Below the pieces are notes generated by a model. It made no database searches. It was given only the letters and a program-made list of their open reading frames with translations, and had not been told where the DNA came from. This document shows positions 10,201 through 19,200 of a stretch of 64,000 nt of DNA, piece after piece (the first letter of the stretch is position 1; each line of letters starts with the position of its first letter). This DNA comes from Symbiodinium natans (Eukaryota; Sar; Dinophyceae; Suessiales; Symbiodiniaceae), in the NCBI GenBank assembly GCA_905221605.1, contig CAJNDS010002805.1:1-64000 (forward strand), written 5' to 3'. Both the position numbers and the translations under genes were made by a program.

Positions 10201-13200
10201 TTTTTTCGGCGTTATCAAATGGTTCTGCTTGTGCATTCTCTTTGAGATGGTTGCTGTTGTTGCTGCTTTGCTTTTTATGGGGAACAAGTGGCTGAACATT
10301 TCTGGACATAAGAATCGCTGGGGGGGGCGACGATTTTAGATGTACAGTGCGGAACAATCGTGCGACCAAATGCATAGGCACAGGGCTCCAAACGACAACT
10401 AAAAACTCGTCTCGCAGATTTGCTTATCAAGTCCGGCGCTGCACAGATGCCGTATGCGCTTGTAATCCCAAAACCAAAGTCTTCACACACAGCGAGGGCA
10501 TAAGGCCGGACGCGTTGGTGCCCGCAAACCCCACGACGGCCCATGACACGGGACTTCAGCACTTCAGGGGAACGTTTGGGGGGGCCCTACAGACTTCAAA
10601 AGCTTGAAACTAAGTATCAAGGGAGTCATACTCGGAACGCTGAGGACGTACCTCTGAGAGGTTCCCATAAAATACTCCCAATATGGCCCTTGTAGTACCT
10701 TAGAGGATCATTAAAAAGGATCCCCAAACCCACGGTTAGGGGTCCAAGGTAGTAAAGCACATGAACACGCTAAACCATAAACTTTGAACCCGAACCCCTT
10801 AAGCTTCAGACCCAAACGAGTTTAAAGCACATGAACCCCCAGAAACCGTAAAAACCCTTTCCTACTATTTGCTTAAGAACCACCCCAAAAAAGGAACAAA
10901 CATGAACAATCACCTATATTGCCCTTCCAAAGAGGCTTATTTGTTTGCTTTTTGGGGGTTGCTAAGCAGTTAATACTTGCCGAGGCGCTTCGAGAAGTCC
11001 TGCTTGAAGATGTCAAGGTGGAAATGCGCTCCACTCGGACTGAGGTACCTTGGCCAAGCCCTGAACCCTGAACCCTGAACCCTGAACCCTGAACTCTGAA
11101 CCCTAAACCCTAAACCCTAAACCCTAATTGACTTGTCAGTCCTTGATAGGGATTATAATGGGGGGGTACTAGAATCCCTATTAAGGACTGCTTGTATGAG
11201 GGGGAACATCCCAAGTCTAGGGTTTAGGGCCTGCAAGACTTCGAAATTGCCCATGGTCATGCTTGATATGCTTGTACCCTCGGGTTTGGCAGCTGTGGGC
11301 CACGATTGCAACTGCAAGGCTCTGCCCTTCGCGTTTCATTTTGGCTGACCAAACTGGAAACTGGAATTATAAAGGTACCCACGCCACGCACGCATGCACG
11401 CACGTGACCCCCCACCCACACACAGAGACAGAGACAGAGACAGAGACAGAGACAGAGACAGAGACAGAGACAGAGACAGAGACAGAGACAGAGACAGAGA
11501 CAGACACAGACACAGAGAGACAGACAGACAGAGAGGTCGGGGCTTTGAGTTTCAACGCTGCAGACGTAGGAACTGCAGCCATTCCTCTGCTTCGTATCCA
11601 TAGGGGCCCTGACTCGTCAAAGTCTGACCGAGCAGGCCTCATGTTTGCTGGTTGCCAAGTTCCAAGAACCAAGAAGACAAGACGACCAGCACTTTGAAGC
11701 AGGCAAAAAGTACGACAAGCAAGCGAGGCCTCAAGGACTCCAACATCAAGTGCGCTCGTGAGATTGCTCAAGCCGATTCAGCCCCAAACCCTAAACCCTA
11801 AACCCTAAACCCTAAACCCTAAACCCTAAACCCTCTCAGCTGTGCAGATCGCAAGCGGCAGCCCCACTCGCACAACCCTCAAACCTGCATCTGGGCACAG
11901 GTTGACCAAGTCTTTCCGGGAGAAGAACCGCCATTCCTGGAAAAAAACGGCCTAAACCCTATAAGCCCTAAGCCCTGCATGAACCCTATAAACCTTAAAC
12001 ATCCTAAACCTGAAACCCTACGAGGCTCCGCGAACAACCCCGCGCGACAACGGGCAACGCTCAACTCCCCGCCGCTCCGTTCGGTGCCCTGAGCCCCTAC
12101 GGCCTGACCCCCAAAAGCAAAGCTGGCCGGGCCTTGGGGGTCCGTACACAAATGTTCAGGGTTCAGGGTTTGGGATTTGGGGTTTAAGGTTCAAGTTTTG
12201 GGGTGTGGGGTTTAGGGTTTGGGGCTTAGGGTTGGGGACTTCTGGGAGAAGGGACAGCTGCGGAAAGATTCCGAAGGGCCTGCAGCTGGAAAATTTTTGG
12301 CAGGTTTAGCAAAACAGGGGGCTTGTAAGGATCCCCCCCTCCCCGTACTGTACTAGCAACAGTGGACTTATAACCTGAGCATGATCTAATCCCTGCAGTA
12401 CCCTAAACCCTAAACCCTACACCCTAAAATAGGCTCTGGGGTATGGGCCCTAAAACGGAAACCCCAAAAAACAGCCCTTGTCTCAAACCTTGCCCCCTGA
12501 AATCCAGGGCCACCTCACGACCTTCCAGCGTTTAGCGTTTAGGGTTTGGGGTTTAGGGTGTCAGGGCTCTCAGGGTTTCGGGCCAATGCCGAGGTCCTTC
12601 CGCCCGCTCAGGAGGTACATGATGAAGTTGGTGTTGCCCGAATCCTCAGGCGAGGGCTTCGGGCTTAGGGTGACCACACCCTAAACCCTAAACCCTAAAC
12701 CCTGAACCCTAAACCCTAAACCCTAGACCCTAAACCCTAAACCCTAGGTTTAGGGGGCATTAGGGTTAAGCCCTAAACCTTCAAAGGCTCGGGGCTCGCG
12801 GGTTCCCTGAACCCGACGCTCCAGATTTCAACAGCGGCTTCGAGCTGAAGGATCATTACAGGGTTCTTAAGGGAGGGTTTAGGGTTTAGGGGTTTAGGGT
12901 TTATAGGGTTTCGGGTTTAGGGTTTAGGGGTTTAGGGTTTATAAGGTTTAGGCTTTGGGGGCTTAGGGTTTAGGGTTTAGGATTGAGGGGGCGGGGGTAT
13001 GTCACCCAAGGTGCCCTAATACTCCCCACAACTCCCTAAGGCCGCCCAAGCTTCCCTAAGGTTCCCGAGGTAAGAACCCTAGAAGATCAGGTTGGTTGTA
13101 AGAAACGAGTCGGACTTGAAGTGGCCAAAGACTTCTTGAAAATTCTGCAGGGTTTAGGGTTTGGGGTTAGGGTTTAGGGTTGAGGGTTTAGGGTGTAGGG

Positions 13201-16200
13201 TTTAGGGTTTAGGGTTTTAAAGAGTTTTGGGTTAACCCCGAGCACTATGCTCAGACATCCTGGTCTTTCCTGTGCCCCTCAGCCCTATACCTGGAACCTC
13301 AGAGCATTCCTGCTCGAAAAGGGAACCATTCCGTACTTGCTGAACACATTCTACTCTCAGGGCTGAGGGTGGCGGTTTAGGGTTTAGGGTTTAGGGTTTA
13401 GGGTTTAGGGTTTAGGGTTTAGGGTTTAGGGTTTAGGGTTTAGGGTTTAGGGTTTAGGGTTTAGGGTTGAAGCCCTTAAAGCAGATCCGTAGTTGCGGAT
13501 GGAGGGCAATGTGCATCGCGCTCCTGAGGTCAGAACCCCACCCTCTAGAGAACTTTTGTCACTAGGTTTAGGGTTTAGGGTTTAGGGTTTAGGGTTTAGG
13601 GTTTAGGGTTTAGGGTTTAGGGTTTAGGGTTTAGGCTTTAGGCTTTAGGCTTTAGGGTTTAGGGTTTGGGGGCTTAAGAGGGTCATCTTGAGGTAGGCTT
13701 TGTTATTGCTAGCTAGTATCCCCAAGAGTGCACTCACCAAGCTGTATGTAAACACTCACGGTTTTGGAAAGGGCTTCGACAGGGATTTTGGGGTTGTTAG
13801 GGCTTCGAGTTTCATGGTGTCCGTTAGATCGGTTCATGTGAGGGTCGGAGGGGTTTAGGGCTTGGTTACAGGCCATCACACTACATAGGGTTGCAAGGTT
13901 TGGGGCTTCGGGTGTTTGGTTGGGGACCCTAAACGGTAAGGAGCATACTATCCCTAAACCCTAAACCCGAGACCCCAAGACGGCACACCTAGATCCCGTG
14001 CCAAGTGTGGAAAGTGTAGGGCTTTTTAGGGGTTTAGAGTTTAGGGTTTAGGGGTAGTATGCTCCTTACAAGACGCTAGCAGCAAGGCACTGCAAGTCCG
14101 GACAGGACCTACAAACCCTAAACCAGAGGGTTTAGGCTTTCGGGTTTAGGGCTAAGCCCAAAAAGTGTAGGGTAAAAAGCCCTCAACCCGAAACCCCAAA
14201 CCCCAAAAGAGCCGAGCTTCAGGGTCTCGCTGGATCCGATGAAGAGGCTCGGCCAGGTATGCCTTGGGCTGATAGGGCTCAGGGTTCGCGATGGGTTGAA
14301 TGAGGGCTTGCTGAAGCTACTATTTGCTTAAGAAGCCCCCCCCCCCCCCAAAAAAAAAAAAGAAACATAATCATCCCCACATTACCCTGATATGTAAGGA
14401 AGAACCTTTTAATTTTTTTTTGGGGGCGGGGGGTTCTTAATCAATTCGTCGTAAAGGATTCAGGGGCCCTCAACCCTACCCAAAGGCTCCTATGTAGTAC
14501 CTTTTGGGGGTAGCATACGAAAACCCCCTATAACTAACCCAAAAAGGAACTACATTGGAGCCTTTGGGTAAACCCTAAGGCATTGGGTCTTGATTTGGGC
14601 TTAAGGTTCTCGGGCGTGCAGATTGAGTTCAGGGTTTTGGGCTCTCGGGCTGAGGGAGAATTTGGAGTTTTGGGGTCTATAGTGTTGGAAGGCTCAGGGC
14701 CGTGGTCAGGGCAAGGTGCCTTGTCCATACAGCAGAGGGTCCCCCCAATAGACTCACAAGGACCATCATCCTTCATTTCTTATATAGGAAACCCAATGTC
14801 TCTTCTTCTTATGATTCTTCTTCTTATTCTGAACTCTAAAGCCCTTAAATCCTCAAGAGCCCAAACCCAAAGCACCTGGGGGCCCGGCTGGTAGCCCTCG
14901 AATCCCGCCCGCTGGAAGTAGTCCCCGACGAAGTACTTTGGCACGGTGAACCCTCTCAGAGGCGAGGGTTTCGGGTTTAAGTTTTAGCGCTTTCGGGTCT
15001 GTTAGGACTCAGGGTTTAGGACCCTAAACCCGAAACCCTAAACCCTCAACCCGACTCAACCCTAAACCCTGAAGCCTAACTGTGAACCGCCTCAGAAACT
15101 GCGAACCCCTGAGTCCAAGCAGAGGGCCTCGGAAAGGAGGAGGGCCGAACGCAGCCGGGCAGTACCTGCAGTTTTGGGTTTAGGGTTTAGGGTTAGGGTT
15201 CAGGGCGAGGGTTTAGGGATCAGGGTTCAGGGTTTAGGGTACAGGGTTTTAGGGTTTAGGGGTTTAAGGGGTGCAGGGCCAGGGTTTGGGGTTGCGGGGG
15301 TTTAGGGGTTGAGAGATTTAGGCGGAGGGTTTAGAATCCTTCTAGCAGCAATTCAACATGGCCGTTCGGGGACCAAGGCAGAAAGGCACTCTCTACGAGA
15401 CTCCAAGGCTTTAGGATTTGGGGCTTGGCCCTAAACCCTCAAGCCTAAACTCAACAAAGGTAAAGCAAAAGGTTCGCATAGCCCTTTATAACTAAATCAT
15501 CAAAACCAAGAGCCTGAAACTGAGCTTTCAATGCCCTATAAACCCAAGTCTCAAGCCTCATAAGGGCTTAGGGTTTACAATCTAAGGCGTTTTCGGGTTC
15601 TAGGGTTTTACTGTAGGGGTGTAGGGAACCGGGTTTGACGGCTTAGGGGTTTGGGCCTTAGGGCTTAGAGTTGTTGCCGTCCTTTCCAGCTTTGGCGCCC
15701 GGGGTGGAAAGTGGAAAACGTCCTTGGCGCTGTCCCCAATAATGGGCTTCTGGTGTTTGAAGAGGTTAAAGCCTCAAACGCTAAAGCATTAACCCCCAAG
15801 GCCCGCCTTAAACCCTAAACCCTAAACCCTAAACCGCCCCCCCCCCCCCCCCCGCGCCTTGGTAGACTCCAGTCGTGCAGGTACCACTTGCGCCGTGTGG
15901 CGTTGGTGGTGAAGCTGTCGATGAAGTCTGGGAGCCGTAGCCTGGGCTTATTTGGAGGTGCGTGGGGTTTAGGGTTTAGGGTTTAGGGTTTACCCAAGAA
16001 CCTCCAAGAAGAGTGCAGGGGCTAGGGCAGGGGTTTGTGAGCACCGAGGCCCATGCCGCCGGGGACTGTTCGCTGGTGGCTTGGGAATTAGCGTTTAGGG
16101 CTTAGCAGTTGTGGGGCCCCTGAACCCTAAACCCTAAATATAAATCCTAAACCCTAAACCCTAAAAACTAAACCCTAAACCCTAAACCCTAAACCCTAAA

Positions 16201-19200
16201 CCCTAAGCCCTAAGCCCTAAACCCTAAACCCCTAAGTCCTGGCATCCTCCAGGCTGCCGCCTTGAATGCCCGCAAGCTTTCTGTCACCAGGGGCGTCTAG
16301 CAAGGAAGACGCCAAACTTGAGTCAGGGTTTAGGGTTTAGGGTTTAGGGTTTTAGGGTTTAGGGTTTAGGGTTTAGGGTTTAGGGTTTAGGGTTTAGGGT
16401 TTAGGGTTTAGGGTTTAGGGTTTAGGGTTTAGGGTTTAGGGTTTAGGGTTTAGGGTGCAGGTGCAAGAGACAAAGCATGCTCTACCACTACGACTTAAAC
16501 CCTAAAACCTAAACCCTAACCCCGAAACCTAAACCCTGAACCGTCGGCCTTCAACCCTGAATCCTTACAGCCTCTTCTGCCAGGGGGCCCTCAAAAAATA
16601 TACACACTTTTTAGGTAGAAGTAGCTATAAGAACCCAAAACCAAAGTGTAGTACTCCAAAACCCAGTTAAGATCAAGCCTACACCCCTCTAAGGCTGAGG
16701 CCTTCACCGCAAAGCACCTAGCCCCCAAAACCCCTACGCCCCTGTAAACCACCTAAACCCCCAAGCTTTCTTAAACCACACCTTAGACCCCAAAGCTCTG
16801 ACAGCCCTCAAACCCCATAAAACCTGATTGTTTACACCCTATAAACCCAGATCAGCCCGGACCTTATTTCAACCACCAAAAAACCCTAGGAGTATGCAAA
16901 CAATAGAATAAACCCAAAAAACCAGTCGATATGCATACATAAACCCCAAACAACCCTACCAGTAGACAAACGCTCCAAACCCCTCGACGCGGACAAGCGC
17001 TACAAACCCCCTTATAAACACCAAAAAATGGTGCCTAAATAATTAGAACAGGGTTGTTGGGGGCGGTGGGGGGGGGGGGGTTATTATAGCATATTTGTAA
17101 AGGGAATCAAAAGGGAATACTACTAGTAATTATTCCCTAACTCCTGAACCCCCAAACCCTATATTGCACTCTGGACCATAAGGGAACACTGTTAGTAGTG
17201 TTTTGGGCAGAAGCCCTATGCCCTAATTGAACCCAAAACCGAAACCTTGAACCCTAAACCCTAAACCCTAAACCCTAAACCCTAAACCCTAAACCCTAAA
17301 CCCTAAACCCTAAACCCTAAACCCTAAACCCTAAACCCTAGGCAGTGCCAGGCAACCGGCCAGCCTTCTCCAGTCGCCCCCAACTCTGGGAGCGAGGGTT
17401 CCTGCTTTTGAGGGCTCCAGGGGTTTTAGGGGTGCATAGGGTTTAGGGTTTAGGGTTTAGGGTTCCTGCTTTTAAGGGCTCCAGGGGTTTTTAGGGGTGC
17501 ATAGGGTCTCGTTTAGGGCTTGGGGTTTGGGGTTTAGGGTTTAGGGTTTAGGCTTTTTGGGGTGTTCCGTAGGGGCTCAGGGTTTTGCAGGGCTTAGGGT
17601 TCCAAGGGGGGGCCTTCAGAACACTGGCCACAACATAACAAAAGGGGCGTAAAAAAACCAGAAATGCAAGTTTTTGAGCTCCAGGACCTTGCCAGACTCC
17701 CAGCCACTTCCAGAAGCACCATGCTCCTCGGGGCACACACAACTAAAGTCATCAAAGAAGTAAACCCTAAACCCTAAACCCTAAACCCTAAACCCTAAAC
17801 CCTAAACCCTAAACCCTAAACCCTAGACCCAGGACCAGCTGAAAACCAGCAGTCGGGCACCAATGCATGCCATCGCTTCTGCACATCTGAGAAAATTGGA
17901 GACACTCGCAGATGCGCCAAGCGCGAGAGCGTTCAAGCGGAAGAACGCTGGCTTCCCAGTGTCCGGACAGAAGGCGCAAATCCACGCAGCATGATGATCT
18001 GTCTTATCCCAACTTGCCGATACGCTGCCTTCAGGTCAAACGCTTTGCCCACCAGGCGCCCTGTTCCACGAAGAGCTGCCGTCCATTGGCGAATTTGGGT
18101 TTGTATCTTAAGGGGGAGGCCACAGCTCAGCAAGGAGATCCTCGCAAGCGTCGTGTCAGTGATGCCAGACAAACAAACATGGAACCTACACTGTATTTAT
18201 AGCGTTGTGAGCGTTGAGGCCCCGGGGTCTAGGGTGCATAGAGTTTGGGGTGGCTACGTGGAACCGAAGCTGGCTACAGGGCCCACATGAAACGATGTTC
18301 AAGGATCTAAAGGACCCTTATAAAGGGCCTTCGGGGTTCTTCGGGGCTTCCTTAGGGGCTACTTAGGTATTCTTAGGTATATAGGGACTATATAAGGTAT
18401 ACATGGGGGAATAAGATTAAGGGTCCCTTCTAGGGGTCCCCCTTTCGACCCCTTGAAGACCAAGGGCTTAAGACTCGTAGCCCCTAAGGTTGTACCCCTA
18501 AAGGCTCCCCTTATTAGACTCCTAAGATGGCCCCTATGTTCCCTTAGACTTGACTGCTCTTAGCAGGGTAGCTATAAATTTAATTTTTAGCTGCCTTCTT
18601 AAGAAACCCAATAAACCCAAAAAGGCTGAAGATGTAAAGTTACAGTAAAGCACCACAAAGTAGAGGATCTTTCAAGAGGGTGCCCGAACCCAAAGGTGTC
18701 ACCTTACGGGGGTCCAAGGTACAATCCCGCGAGATGCTAGACCCAGGAGTAACCTAGGAATCGAGGGCACCCTTTTTGGTTCTCAGGGGATCATCAGGGA
18801 ACCCCAACCCCCCAAACCCTCAAAACAGGAAATAAGGGCCTACTCCGGGTTCAAATTATTCCCTAAACCCTAAACCCTAAACCCTAAACCCTAGACCCTA
18901 AACCCTAAACCCTAAACCCTATAGTATGTCCAGCACATTCCCCCGTAAACACCCGGCCTCTGGTGGAGTCGAACCGACCTTGATGGCCGTGGAACCAAAA
19001 CATCCCCTAAACCCTAAACCCTAAACCCCAAACCCTAAACCCCAAACTCTAAACCCTAAGCCCTAAACCCTAAACCCTGCAACTGAATTAACCGCTACCC
19101 TAAACCCTAAACCCGATAAACTCTAAACCCAAACCGCCAGAACCTAAACCCGAAACCGAAGCCCAAAAACCTGAACTGCTTACTTGGTAGCTCAACAGCC

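Noticed and set aside
11257-11771. Several overlapping open frames of 100-144 codons
   Set aside because: They come from the (AGAGAC)n repeat, which has no stop in any frame.
12820-12860. Plus-strand exon [17 protein letters not shown]
   Set aside because: It lies inside a JmjC intron on the opposite strand and has no clear donor; probably chance.
15683-15750. Extra JmjC exon reading [14 protein letters not shown]
   Set aside because: The exons on either side already join in frame into [13 protein letters not shown], leaving no room for it.
18955-18990. tRNA gene (GGTTCGACTCC B-box on the minus strand)
   Set aside because: No acceptor, D or anticodon stems can be drawn around it.
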